Positions 52,223 through 62,600 of a stretch of 64,000 nt of DNA are shown here, piece after piece. Origin of the DNA: Pseudonocardia sp. (GTDB taxonomy: Bacteria; Actinomycetota; Actinomycetes; Mycobacteriales; Pseudonocardiaceae); the NCBI RefSeq assembly GCF_029263155.1, contig NZ_JAJCYB010000022.1, positions 1 through 64,000 on the forward strand, in the 5' to 3' direction. A model generated the notes under the pieces. It was given only the letters and a program-made list of their open reading frames with translations. It did not search any database and was not told the DNA's origin. Position 1 is the stretch's first letter. Every line of letters begins with the position of its first letter. Position numbers and translations under genes: made by a program.

Positions 52223-52611
52223 TGAGGCGCTCCCGGATCCTGCTCCTGTGCAGCGTCGTCGTGATCGCGGCCGTGGCCGCGTCCGTGGCGATGCTGCTGC
52301 GGGGCCCGGGCGAGCAACCGGACGCCGCGCCGCCCCAGGCGACCGCCGCCGTCGCCACGCTGCTGTCCTCCGGTGACGTCGCGGAGCTGCGGACGGCGCT
52401 GTCTCCCCCGCTCGCCCGGTCGCTGGCGCCCGACCAGCCCGCCCCGCCCTCGGAGCCCGTGCGGGTCGAGCTGGCCGACTGGGGCGCCCTGGGCCCGTTC
52501 GCCGCGGCCACCGCGCTCGTCGGCCCCGCCGACCGGCAACAGGCGATCGACGTCGGGTTCCGGCTCGTCGACGGGCAGTGGCGCATCACCTTCGCGCGGG
52601 TACGACCATGA
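52222..52611 (+). CDS. Small single-span membrane or secreted protein
   Basis: A 129-aa protein with one N-terminal hydrophobic segment (RILLLCSVVVIAAVAASVAMLL), a Pro/Ala linker and an alpha/beta domain ending DRQQAIDVGFRLVDGQWRITFARVRP, similar in style to the preceding product's end (SRWLILHSVALP). Coupled by TGATG to the previous gene and ATGA to the lipase gene. Function unknown. Confidence 0.68.
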   Translation: MRRSRILLLCSVVVIAAVAASVAMLLRGPGEQPDAAPPQATAAVATLLSSGDVAELRTALSPPLARSLAPDQPAPPSEPVRVELADWGALGPFAAATALVGPADRQQAIDVGFRLVDGQWRITFARVRP

Positions 52612-54191
52612 TCCGTCGGCGGTGGGTACCCCTGCTGGCCGCGGTCCTGGGACTGGTGACGGCCACCGGCGGCGCCTCGCCGAGCGGACCGGAGCCGGTA
52701 CGGGGAGGGACGTGCATGCTCGGTGGCGGTGTGCAGTCCGCGGCGGTGGAGCCGGGGCTCGTCCCGGTGCTGTTCGTGCACGGGATGAACTCCGACCCGA
52801 CCATGTGGGACGAGCCGATCACCGGTACCGACAGGTCGTTGGAGCAGACCGTCGTCGAGGACGTCGAGGGCGTCCAGACCTTCCGATTCGACTATCGCGC
52901 GGTCGCCCTGGAATGGGTGGACGCCGAGGGCAGCGGCCCGGCGCTCGCCGGGACCCTGGCCTGCCTGGCCCGCGCGGCCGATCGGAAGGCGGTCGTCGTC
53001 GCCCACTCGTTGGGCGGGCTGGCGACCCAGTTCGCGTTGGGGCGGACCCCCGTGGCCGCGGACGGGACGCATCCACACGTCGCGGCCGCGATCACCCTCG
53101 GAACACCGTTCACCGGCTCGCAGCTGCTCGCCTACTTCCAGGACATCCGCGAGGCCGGGGCGGAGCTCGACGCGGTGGACGGCAACGATGCACAGACGCA
53201 GGCGTTCGACGCGGCGCTGACGACCTGCGCCGAACTCGGACTCGCCGACCTGAGGGCCGGACGGCGGAACCGCTGCGATGTCATCGCGGTCGCCGACGGC
53301 CCCCTGGGCACCGCGCTGCAACCGTCGTCGGACGAGATCGGCCGGCTCCCGAGCTGGCCCGACGGCGTCGCGCTGCTGCCACTGGCCGGCGAGATCGAGA
53401 CCGGGGCCGCCCTGTTCGACCCTCGACCCCCCGACCTCCCCGACCTGATCGGGCCGGGGGCCCTGTTCAGACTGCCGACGTTGATCCGCACCGTCGAGGG
53501 CGGGGTCGGGGTCGGCGACCTCGCGGTCGGCCTCGACTCCGCGCGCGCTCCCGACCCGGCGGTCTCGCCGTTGCGCTGCCGGGCCCTCGACGCGCCGGAC
53601 GACGCCTTCCTGCTGGACTGCTTCCATCGCAACCTGCAACGCAACCCGGTCCTGGCGGGCTCCGTGCTGAGGACGGTGCAGGCGGCGGTGCAGTCCCAGC
53701 TCCCCGACCCGGTGGAGACGGTGGACTGGACCGACCGCAGCTACCCGATGACCTGCTCGGGGGTGAGCGACGGCCCGTTCACCGCCGTCGTCGCCGGCGG
53801 TAGCGGTACCGGTCCGGGCGACGGTACGCACGACGAGTACATCGTGGAGGTCCTCGCCGTCGCCGTCGACGACCTGACCGGGGACGGCAGGTCCGAGGCC
53901 GTGGTCTCACTGCTCTGTGCGCCGCGGAACGTCAGCCCGAACTATTTCACCGTCGAGCTGCACGTCCACGGGCCCGGACCCGAGCTCCTGGCGACCCTGG
54001 TGGCCCCACCCGGCCCGGGCCCGTCGGAGTTCGGGATCGAGCCCCGCCTGACCGGCCTCCCGTCGGTCGAGGACGGGGTGATCACCCACGACGTGGACTA
54101 CTGGGTCGGCGCCGATCCCCGGGCCGGGTCGTCGGTCACCCTGGCCCGGTCGTGGCGGTGGAACGGGACGACCTTCGAGGTCGTGTCGTGA
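52608..54191 (+). CDS. Secreted alpha/beta-hydrolase (lipase/esterase-like)
   Basis: A 527-aa protein. An N-terminal signal is followed by the hydrolase core: oxyanion-loop LFVHGMNSDPTMWD, nucleophile elbow VVVAHSLGGLATQF (Ser) and ITLGTPFTGSQLLAYF, as in triacylglycerol lipases and PGAP1-like esterases. The long C-terminal part (about 370-527) is a beta-rich domain with TGDGRSEAVVSLLCAPRN, recalling FG-GAP-like repeats. ATG 52608 overlaps the previous stop. It ends convergently with pglX, 19 bases apart. Confidence 0.78.
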   Translation: MIRRRWVPLLAAVLGLVTATGGASPSGPEPVRGGTCMLGGGVQSAAVEPGLVPVLFVHGMNSDPTMWDEPITGTDRSLEQTVVEDVEGVQTFRFDYRAVALEWVDAEGSGPALAGTLACLARAADRKAVVVAHSLGGLATQFALGRTPVAADGTHPHVAAAITLGTPFTGSQLLAYFQDIREAGAELDAVDGNDAQTQAFDAALTTCAELGLADLRAGRRNRCDVIAVADGPLGTALQPSSDEIGRLPSWPDGVALLPLAGEIETGAALFDPRPPDLPDLIGPGALFRLPTLIRTVEGGVGVGDLAVGLDSARAPDPAVSPLRCRALDAPDDAFLLDCFHRNLQRNPVLAGSVLRTVQAAVQSQLPDPVETVDWTDRSYPMTCSGVSDGPFTAVVAGGSGTGPGDGTHDEYIVEVLAVAVDDLTGDGRSEAVVSLLCAPRNVSPNYFTVELHVHGPGPELLATLVAPPGPGPSEFGIEPRLTGLPSVEDGVITHDVDYWVGADPRAGSSVTLARSWRWNGTTFEVVS

Positions 54192-54210
54192 CGCGGGCCC
54201 CTCGTCCGCG

Positions 54211-57200
54211 TCACGTCCCCGCGGCGTCGCCGGCGGAACCGGCATCCGGCAGCAGGTAGCGCATGCCGCGGCGTTGACCGGTGGTGGTGAGGCGGCCGTC
54301 GGCGACCAGGGACTTCGCCAGGGCGCGGGCAGCGGCGGCGTCGAGGCCGGTGAGCTCGCGGATCCGTTCGTTGGACAGCGGTTCGGTGGCGGCGGCGGTG
54401 AGTACGGCGTCGGCGTGGGCCGGGTCGGGGGCGCTGCGGGGACGGCGGCTGCCGGCGCCCCGGGCCTGCGCGGTCGGGCCGCCGAGCTGGGCGCCGGTGC
54501 GACGGCCGGGCAGCGGGGCGACGTTCACCCGGCCGTCGGGGCGCCACCGGGCGAGCTGGTCGCGGCTGACCCGGAGCTCACCGAGCTGGGAGTCGAGGAA
54601 GCCGTCGTAGATCTCGGCCGGGGTGGTGCCGTAGAGCGGGTCGGGCTCGGGATGCCACTGCTGCACCCAGGGCAGCACCTCGGCGAGCCCGGCGAGCAGC
54701 GGCAGCACCCGGTCGGTGTCCCAGCCGTCCTCGGCGCGGCGCCGGCTGACCAGCACCGCGAGCGCCTGGGCCTGCTCGCGGTGGTCCCAGCCGGCCCAGC
54801 CGAGCAGCAGGCTGCCGTCGCCGTCGCGGGTGGCGGCCGGGTAGGAGACGAACCGCTCCTTGGCCACGTCGAGCTTGTTGCGGTGCGACCAGTAGCTGCC
54901 GCGCAGGAAGTCTGCCTGGGCGTACTTGGGCGGGACCGGGACATCGCCGATCTCCCGGGCGATCTCCCGGCGGACCTCCGGGTCGGTGACGTCGGCGCCA
55001 CCGTGGCCACCGTGGCCCATCCGGGCGGCGATCGCGTCCTCGCGGCGCTGCAGCCCCCAGGTGTGCTCCCACTCGGCGCGCTTGGCCAGGCCGGCCGGCT
55101 TGTAGCGGTAGGCGGCGAGGAACGGGACGTGCTCGGCGTCGAGGAGGGCACCGAGGATCTCGGCGAGCTCGGCGTCGGGGCGGCCCAGCTCCTGGCCGGC
55201 CCACAACGCGGCGACCGAGCCGAACTCCTTGTCCTCCAGCAGCCGGTCGGCGAGCGAGCGGACGGTCTGCGGGGCCGGCTGCTGCTCGCCGTTGTCGTCG
55301 ACGGCGAACCAGAGCGCGCGGTCCTCGCACCGGTCGAGCAGCCAGCCCCGCAGCGCCAGCTCCTGCAGGGCATCCCAGCCGTCGCCTCCCCAGCGGCGCT
55401 TGCACTCCGGGCGCTCGATCAGCGCGAGGTCGCGGCGGCGTTCGATCAGCGCGATCCGGGCCTCCACGGTGCGGCGGTAGGCCTGCGACCAGTGCGCGGG
55501 CGGCCCGACGATCGGGGTGGAGCCGTGCCGGGCGAACCACTGGGTCTCCGCCTGCCCGGCGGCGACCTTGCGGGCCAGCACGATCTCGAACGCCCGCTCA
55601 CCGAGCGCGAGCGGCTCCGCGTCGCCGACCGCGTCGCGTTCCGCGGAACGCGGCCCGAGCACCTGCGCGGCCTCGGCGTCGGTGAGCAGGCCGTAGCGGC
55701 GGTAGACGTCCCAGTCCAGCTCCTCCTGCGCGGAGATCATCTCCGCACGCAGGCGGTCGTACTCGACGCGGGCCGCGGCCAGGGTGTCGCGGGTCGGGGC
55801 GGCGCGCTCGGCGACCGCGGCGGGGGTGGTGGCGGCCAGGCGCTGGGCGAGGGAGTCGAGGTGGCGGGCGCGGGCGAGGGGGAGGTCGGCGGGGAGGGGG
55901 AAGCCTTCGAGGTTGGTCCCGTTGAACTCGAAGCGCTCCATCCAGTCCTCGGGTTGGATCCCCCGGCCGATCCCGCTGCCGCCCTTGGGAAAGCACACCT
56001 GCTTGAGCCAGAAGCACGCCGTCGACGAGTTCAGCACCCCGAGCAGCTCCAGGTGCCGGTCCTCCCCCGCCCCCGCCGGCAGCTTGATCACCGGCGCGGA
56101 CTGCTTGAACACCTTCCCGCCCCGGTCCAGCACGAAGTGGTTGTGGGTCGACACGAACGCGAACGCGATAGACAGCAGCTCACGGTAGCGGGCGGGTACC
56201 CAGCGGTACCAGGACCACCACGGCTCGCCCGCCTGCAGCCGGGTCTCGCCACCGAAGCCGGTGATCGACTGGAGGACCCGTCGGTTGGGCCAGAGGTACC
56301 GGGCCCACCTGCTCGCCGGATCGAGCGGGAGCAGCGCGAAGTCGGCGCCGTAGGGGGCGACGGCGATCTCGTCCTCGGCGATCTCCCAGTCCCGGACCAG
56401 GTCACCCAGGATGACCGGCTTCGTCACCCCGGGCTCCATGCGCAATCTCCGGGGCAGGTCCGGCACGGTGAAGAACACCTCGTCCGCGGCCGGGAAGCTT
56501 GCGAATCCGATTCGCCCATCCAGCTCGGTCGCCAACGGGGTGGCCGACCCGGACTCCAGTGCTGCGAGCAGCTCGCTGGCCCCGCCCCCCGACAGCGACC
56601 ACGGGTGCCCCGCCAGCCGCTCCCGCGGCAGGTCGACGACGCTCACCCAGTCCGACTCCGAGCCCGGGTGGTCGACCTGTGCCTCGATCGCGGTCCAGAC
56701 CAGGCCCTTCTCCGGGTCGTCGGGCTGGCCCGGCTCGCCGCGCACCCCGAGCACGGCCCGCACGGCGCCGCGGCGGCTCGGGGCGCCGCGGCGGCCGATG
56801 AGGATGACCGTCGGTGTGCCGTGGCCGGGGATGTAGGCCCCGGAGGTGTCGATCACGTGCGACAGCTCGACCCCGGGCAGGAACTCCTCGATCAGCTTGG
56901 TGCCGAACTCGCGCTTCATGAACGCGTTCGAGGTGATCTGGCCGGTGTGGCCCGACCCGAGACCGTCCGCGCCGGGCCGCCGGGCCAGGTCGAAGATCCG
57001 CTGCGCGAACGGCACGGTGAGCTGGAACTGGCGGTGGCACGCCGACCAGCGCTCGCGGTAGGCCGCGCTCTGCTCGGGGTCCTTCACGGTGATGTAGGGC
57101 GGGTTGGCCACCACCACGTGGTACGTCCCGGAGTGCAGCAGCTTCTCGTCGGCGAACTCGTGCACGTCCTCCCAGCGGGCCCGGTACCCGGCCATCTCGT

Positions 57201-58215
57201 CCACCTCGGTGAACGACTCCTGGCGTTCCAGCGGGAGCAGCGAGTCGCCGCACCCGATCACCACCGGCCAGCGCTGCCCGGCGGCCTCGGCGAACGTCGC
57301 CACCCCCGCCACCTGCAGCGCGGCCACGAACAGCCGGAACCGGGCGATCGCCACCGCGAACGGGTTGGTGTCCACGCCGTGCACCGACTCGCACGCCCGG
57401 CGGGCCAGCGTGTAGCCGTCCAGACCCGGGGACTCCTCGCGCCAGGCCTCGACCAGCCGGGCGAACGCGCCGAGCAGGAAGTGCCCGCTGCCGCACGCCG
57501 GGTCGATCAGCCGCAGGCCGTCGACGCCGAACTCCTCCACCGCAGGGTCGAGGGTGCGGCGCAGGATGAAGCGCTCCACGAACCGCGGGGTCTGCAGCAG
57601 GGCGTAGCGCTTCTTCGCGTCCTCGGACAGGTCCTGGTAGAGGTCGCCGAGGAACCGGGTGTCCCAGTGCTCGTCGGTGAAGTCGCGGCGCACCTGCCCG
57701 TCGGCGCCGGTCTCCCGCCAGAACGCGATCAGCCGCTTCGCCGCGTCGTGGCCCGGCGGCACCCAGTGCTCGCCGGTGCGCAGCGCGTAGGCGGGGTTGT
57801 GTTCCGGGTCGAACAGCAGCCGCCCGGCGTCGGTGGCGCGCAGCACCTCGAACTGCTTGGCGAGCCAGTCGCCGTCGTGGTGCTCGGGATGGGCGCGGAA
57901 GTGGTCGAGCTGGGCGTCCTCGGCGTGGGCCCGCCGCGCGCCGGGGCCCGACAGCACCGGGTCGATCAGGCCGTTGTCCTCGCTCCAGCGCAGGAACACC
58001 GTGCCCAGCACCCAGGCCACCGCCACCTGGGTGAGCTGCGCGTCCCGCCACGCCGGCCACTCCGCGGCGGTGCGGCGGGCCCTGCGCTCGGCGGCGTGCT
58101 CGTCGCGCAGCACCCCGGCCAGCACCTCGTCGGCGGCGACCTGCTCGGCCAGGTCGGCCTCCAGGTGCCGCACCTGCCCCTGCAGGTCGGTGAGCAGCCG
58201 GCTCGCGTCGATCAC
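54211..58215 (-). CDS. pglX: PglX adenine-specific DNA methyltransferase (type 2 BREX)
   Basis: A 1334-aa methyltransferase. The SAM-binding motif DPACGSGHF is at about 238-246 and the catalytic NPPY motif (VVVANPPYITVKD) at about 371-374, as in N6-adenine enzymes. A target-recognition region and helical C-terminus follow, and the end resembles a winged helix (PLSNERIRELTGLDAAAARALAKSLVADGRL). PglX marks host DNA so that BREX can tell it from phage. GTG 58215 has GAGGGG about nine bases upstream. I see no long G tract of the kind that causes pglX phase variation in Streptomyces coelicolor. It is separated from pglY by 6.7 kb of other genes. Confidence 0.9.
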   Translation of the reverse strand: MIDASRLLTDLQGQVRHLEADLAEQVAADEVLAGVLRDEHAAERRARRTAAEWPAWRDAQLTQVAVAWVLGTVFLRWSEDNGLIDPVLSGPGARRAHAEDAQLDHFRAHPEHHDGDWLAKQFEVLRATDAGRLLFDPEHNPAYALRTGEHWVPPGHDAAKRLIAFWRETGADGQVRRDFTDEHWDTRFLGDLYQDLSEDAKKRYALLQTPRFVERFILRRTLDPAVEEFGVDGLRLIDPACGSGHFLLGAFARLVEAWREESPGLDGYTLARRACESVHGVDTNPFAVAIARFRLFVAALQVAGVATFAEAAGQRWPVVIGCGDSLLPLERQESFTEVDEMAGYRARWEDVHEFADEKLLHSGTYHVVVANPPYITVKDPEQSAAYRERWSACHRQFQLTVPFAQRIFDLARRPGADGLGSGHTGQITSNAFMKREFGTKLIEEFLPGVELSHVIDTSGAYIPGHGTPTVILIGRRGAPSRRGAVRAVLGVRGEPGQPDDPEKGLVWTAIEAQVDHPGSESDWVSVVDLPRERLAGHPWSLSGGGASELLAALESGSATPLATELDGRIGFASFPAADEVFFTVPDLPRRLRMEPGVTKPVILGDLVRDWEIAEDEIAVAPYGADFALLPLDPASRWARYLWPNRRVLQSITGFGGETRLQAGEPWWSWYRWVPARYRELLSIAFAFVSTHNHFVLDRGGKVFKQSAPVIKLPAGAGEDRHLELLGVLNSSTACFWLKQVCFPKGGSGIGRGIQPEDWMERFEFNGTNLEGFPLPADLPLARARHLDSLAQRLAATTPAAVAERAAPTRDTLAAARVEYDRLRAEMISAQEELDWDVYRRYGLLTDAEAAQVLGPRSAERDAVGDAEPLALGERAFEIVLARKVAAGQAETQWFARHGSTPIVGPPAHWSQAYRRTVEARIALIERRRDLALIERPECKRRWGGDGWDALQELALRGWLLDRCEDRALWFAVDDNGEQQPAPQTVRSLADRLLEDKEFGSVAALWAGQELGRPDAELAEILGALLDAEHVPFLAAYRYKPAGLAKRAEWEHTWGLQRREDAIAARMGHGGHGGADVTDPEVRREIAREIGDVPVPPKYAQADFLRGSYWSHRNKLDVAKERFVSYPAATRDGDGSLLLGWAGWDHREQAQALAVLVSRRRAEDGWDTDRVLPLLAGLAEVLPWVQQWHPEPDPLYGTTPAEIYDGFLDSQLGELRVSRDQLARWRPDGRVNVAPLPGRRTGAQLGGPTAQARGAGSRRPRSAPDPAHADAVLTAAATEPLSNERIRELTGLDAAAARALAKSLVADGRLTTTGQRRGMRYLLPDAGSAGDAAGT

Positions 58216-58371
58216 GTGGTGCGTCCCCTCGTCATACCGTTCCCATCGGGCGTCCCGGCGCCGCCCGTTACCCGGGCGACGAGCCGGCCCACCTCACCAT
58301 GACCGGCGGCACACCCGGCCATCGGCCACGCACGGCGGCGCTCGGCCACCCGGCCTCGGGACACCGGCCGC

Positions 58372-59541
58372 TCACCGAGGGCCCACCCGGTCCGCCGTGG
58401 CGGCGAACGGATCCGAGTCGTCCCGGCCGGTACGCAGCGCGGTGACCCGCCGCCGGATGTCGATCAGCTCGTCGCGGGCGACGTAGACGCGCCCGCGCTT
58501 CTGACCACGGGGCTCCAGGAGCCCGGCCTCGACGAGACCGCGCAGGTCACGGCCGGCCGTCACATCGGTGATCTCGTCCGGGGTGTCCTCGTAGTAGGAC
58601 CGGTAGGTCGCGTTGCGCACCCGCAGGCCGACGGTGGCGTCGAACAACGCCATGATCGTGCGCTCGGGCAGCCTGCGCCGCGCCACGAGTCGTTCGAGCT
58701 CCGACCACATCCGTTCGCTCTCGTCGATGCGTCGCAGGATCGTCCGGCCCTGCCGCAGGTGGGCGGTGAGCATGTACCGCAGCCATGGTCGCGCGTCCCG
58801 ATCCGGTTGCCAGGAGCCGCCACCGACGACGCCGAGGACGTCGTGGTAGCTGCGCGTGTTGCGGCCCAGATATTCCTCGACGCTCATGAACACCGGGCTG
58901 AGCACACCGTCGCGCGCCAGCACCAGGCTCTGCAGGCATCGCGCCATGCGGCCGTTGCCGTCCCGGAAGGGATGGATCATGACGAGGTTGAGGTGCGCCA
59001 TCGCCGCGGTGACGATGCGGTCCCGGTCCTCGCGAGGCTCGTTCAGCTCGTCGACGAGCTCGGCGACGAGGCCGGGCACCTCGTCGATGTCCGGGCCCTC
59101 GTGGACGACCTCGCCGGTCTCGTCGTCGCGGACGTAGATGCTGCCCGCGCGCCACAGTCCGGGGCGGTTCGCGAGCGCGTAGCTGGTCATCATGTAGTGC
59201 AGCGATTTGATCAGCCGGGAGCTGTAGGCGAAGTCGTCCTCGCCCGCGAGCTGCAGCACGTAGGTCATCGCCTCGCGGTACCCCCGCAGCGCGAGGCGGG
59301 TCTCCTCGGGCGCGTCGAGCGGCTCCTCGCCCGCGGCGACGTCGACGGCGTCGTCGAGGCCCGCCTGGTAGCCCTCGATGCTGTTGGACCCCTGGATCGC
59401 GCGGGCGAGCGAGACGCGCCGCAGCGATCCGGCCCATCGCCGTGGTTCGTGCATCTGGTGCCGCAGCTTCACCCGCAGGTCCTGGATGCTCGCGAGCACG
59501 CGGAGCTCCGGCTCCTCCAGCGCGGGCACCTCGTAGATCAT
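58372..59541 (-). CDS. Fic-domain protein with N-terminal inhibitory motif and C-terminal winged helix
   Basis: A 389-aa protein. The active motif HPFRDGNGRMAR (about 190-201) is complete, so AMP or other nucleotide transfer to target proteins is likely. SNSIEG at about 52-57 fits the (S/T)XXXE(G/N) self-inhibitory helix. The last 90 residues (DEITDVTAGRDLRGLVEAGLLEPRGQKRGRVYVARD) look like a winged helix that could bind DNA. ATG 59541 is chosen. A TTG at 59583 with AAGGAGG three bases upstream would add 14 residues and is a real alternative. Sits between pglW and pglX, where type 2 BREX does not normally have a gene. A palindrome directly upstream suggests autoregulation. Confidence 0.85.
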   Translation of the reverse strand: MIYEVPALEEPELRVLASIQDLRVKLRHQMHEPRRWAGSLRRVSLARAIQGSNSIEGYQAGLDDAVDVAAGEEPLDAPEETRLALRGYREAMTYVLQLAGEDDFAYSSRLIKSLHYMMTSYALANRPGLWRAGSIYVRDDETGEVVHEGPDIDEVPGLVAELVDELNEPREDRDRIVTAAMAHLNLVMIHPFRDGNGRMARCLQSLVLARDGVLSPVFMSVEEYLGRNTRSYHDVLGVVGGGSWQPDRDARPWLRYMLTAHLRQGRTILRRIDESERMWSELERLVARRRLPERTIMALFDATVGLRVRNATYRSYYEDTPDEITDVTAGRDLRGLVEAGLLEPRGQKRGRVYVARDELIDIRRRVTALRTGRDDSDPFAATADRVGPR

Positions 59542-59549
59542 GTCTGATA
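59541..59549. promoter_or_regulatory. Half-site of the Fic operator
   Basis: TGTCTGATA repeats exactly one arm of the palindrome 44 bases further up. Its first base lies in the Fic start codon, so a regulator bound here would also affect translation or elongation. Confidence 0.4.
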
Positions 59550-59592
59550 ATCGGTTGCCACCCTGCAGTATGCAGGCCAGCAACAGCCTCCT

Positions 59593-59611
59593 TGTCTGAT
59601 ATTATCAGACA
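59593..59611. promoter_or_regulatory. Perfect 9-1-9 palindrome between pglW and fic
   Basis: TGTCTGATATTATCAGACA is AT-rich in a GC-rich genome and perfectly symmetrical. It lies just before the fic ribosome-site region and ends 4 bases from the pglW stop. A candidate operator for the Fic protein's own winged helix or another regulator. Confidence 0.55.
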
Positions 59612-59614
59612 TTC

Positions 59615-62600
59615 CTATGCCGCCGTCGCCCATCGGGACGGCGCCACCACCCACTCCTCGCCGGTGGTCAGCCCCACCACGTGCGTGCCGATCCGCGGCG
59701 GCTGCTGCTCGTCCTGGGCCGGGCACAGCAGCACCAGGGTGCGCGGCCCGCCGTCCCGGCCCGCGGTCCGGGCCGCCGCCAGCAGCCGGTCCAGCAGCGC
59801 CATCCCGCCCTCGTAGCGGCCGAACGGGGTCAGCGCGTCGAGCAGCAGCACCGGCTGCGCCATCCACGTCGATTCGAGCCGGTCCCAGGCCTGCGCGATC
59901 ACCCGGCCCAGGTTGGTCCGGGCCCGCGAGTCCGCGTCGGGGGCATCGGCGCGCAGCACCACGTCGAAGTCGCTGATCCGGCGTTCCCGGGCGACCTCGC
60001 GCAGCGCCCCGACGAACGCCGCGGATGCGTCCACCGGCTCGACCCCCAGCACCGCGGCCGCCCGGTCCCGGGCCGCGGCCCAGCCAGACCGCCGGACCGT
60101 CACCAGGCGGGTGCCGCCCTGGTCGAGGACGTGGCGCAGCCGCGCGTCGGGGCCACCGTCGGCGGCGGCCGCCGGCCCGCCCCGCCCGTGCCCGGTGCCG
60201 GTGTGCCCGGAGCGGGTGGAGCTACGGGTGTCCGGCCCGCCCGGCGGGACGAGGTGCTCGCCGTCCCAGCGCAGGTCGAAGTCGGCGTCGGCGAGCAGGC
60301 CGGCCAGCGCCCGGCCCCGCGGGAGCGGCGCCAGGCCGGGGAAGCGGGCGGCCACCCGACGGCGCAGCGCCTCGTCGCTGATCCCGCCCGCGGGCACCCC
60401 GGCCCCGGCCTGCGAGAGGCGCAGCGCACGCACCGGGTCCAGGTCGCGCGGGTAGACCTCCAGGCGGGCGTTGACCAGCACCGAACCCGACGCCGCCGCG
60501 GCGAGAGCCACCAGCCGCTGCTCCGCCGGCACCAGGTCGTGCCGCGCCGCGACCTCGGCCAGGGCGCGGACCACCGCCCGCGGCGTGGGCAGCGGGTCGG
60601 TCGCGGCCAGCCGGACCGCCTCGTCGCCCAGCTCGGCGGCCATGTCCAGCAGCTGCGCGTCACCGGGGGTGTCCAACGGTTCGTCCTCGGCGACCTGCAG
60701 CGCCACCAGCACCCGATCGCGGTGCCGCCGGGTCGCCAGCAGCGGCTCCTCGGCGCTCCCGTCGGCCTCGACGATCGCGCGCAGCACCGCGTAGCCCAGC
60801 GCGAGCCGCCGGGCCGGGTCCTCCTCGTTCCCGCAGCCTCGCGCGGCCAGCAGCTCCGCGACCAGCTCCCCGGCCGCGGCGACCCGATTCAGCGCGCGTA
60901 GCCGGGCCACCAGCTCGTCGCGCAGCACGACCAGCACCGGATCGCCGATCCAGGCCCGGCGCCGCGCTGCCAGGATCTGGCCGATCCGGGCTCGGGTCAG
61001 CCCCGCCGCCGCACCGACCTCGGTGAGCGTCGGCCAGCGCGCGGCCGGCAGCACCCCACCGGCGTCGGGCATGCCGAGCACGAGCCGCACCAGTGCCGCC
61101 GGGTCGGCCCCCTTCCCGGCGGGGTCGGGCAGCAGCCGGGCGGCCACCGCGTCCAGGCCCGGTGGCAGGTCCCGGGCGGTCTCCGGGCGTGGGTCCGGGG
61201 CGGGGCTCGCCGCCGGCACGCCCAGCCGGCGGCGCCACGCGGCGACCCGGTTCACCAGCTCCAGGCGGGTCGTACGGGACAGCCCCCGGGCCCGCCACAG
61301 CTCCCGGGTCGGGACGGCCAGCAGCGTCCCCACCGTCTCCGCCCCGAGGCGCTGCGCGACCGCCACCGCGCGCAGCGACAACCCCGCCGCGTCCAGCGCG
61401 GTGTCGGCCGTCGCGGCGTCGGCGGCGGCGTCGCGGCTCTCCTGCGGGTCGTCGGTGGCGGTGTGCGAGGTCCGAGCCGGGGCCTGCGCGTCCATCGTGG
61501 TGAAGACCCGGTTCCAGGCCTCCCGCAGCGCGCCCGCGGTGCCGAACCGCTGCGCGGCGTCGCGGTGCAGGGCGCGGCGGAAGAACGCGGTCAACGGTTC
61601 GCGCAGGCCGGCGTCGAACAGCTCGGCGGACACCGTGAGCTCGCCGCCGAACCGCGGGTCGGTGCCGTCCTCTCCCCAGGCCGGCAGCTCCAGGCTCGCC
61701 ATCTCGTGCAGCGTCGCGGCCACCGCGTAGAGCTCGGCGGCCTCGTCGTAGACCGGGCGCCGGTCGCTGCCCAGGAACGGGTCGCGGTAGCCGCGGGTGC
61801 CGGCCGCGGTGTCCGACGCGCTCGCCCCGGCCAGCGAGAAGTCGAACAGCACCAGCGCCGGGCCGCGCTTGGGATGGCGGCGCACGCCGAGGTTCTCCGG
61901 TTTGACGTCGCGGTGGAAGGTGTCGTGGCGCCCCAGGAAGTCGATCACGTCGAGGAGCTGGTCGCCGAAGCGCTGCAGCTGGTCGGGCAGCAGCGACTCC
62001 TCGGCCCGCAGCAGCTGCGCCAGGGTCTGGTCGCCGGCGTTGTCCAGCTCGATCGCATGCCGGTTGCCCAGCGGGAACACCCCGCGGCGCAGCCCGACCA
62101 GGTGCTCGTGGCGCAGCCCCTCCAGGACGGTCGCCTCGTCGGCCAGCCGGTCCTGCGACTGCGCCGACCTGCCGACCTTGAGCACCGACTCCAGTCCGTC
62201 GCGTTCGACGAGGAACGCTCGCGCGGTCGCGCCGGTGCCCAGCACCCGGCGGACCCGGTAGCCCTCCGGCAGCTCCGCGCCGGCCGTGGCCTCCCACGGG
62301 TCCTCGACCGGCTCGTCGGGCGCCTGCGCGGCGACCGCCTCGGCGAGATCGTCGAGCAGCGCCTCCAGGTCGGGGTAGCGGTCGGCCACCCGCGGGTCGG
62401 TGGCCAGCGCGATCACCGCGTCGAGATCGGCGGGCAGCGTCTCGTCCACCGCCGACGGGCGCAGACCCCCCTCGGCGGCCAGCCGCTGCGCGAGCTCGGC
62501 CCGGCCGGCCGCCGGGGGGCGGCCGGTCAGGATGAGGTACGCGGTGGAGCCGACCCCGAACACGTCGATCGCGACGGTGCCGTCCGCCTCGCCGGTGAAC

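Noticed and set aside
54211..58215. Phase-variable G tract inside pglX
   Set aside because: Only runs of five or six G or C are visible, too short to suggest frequent slippage.
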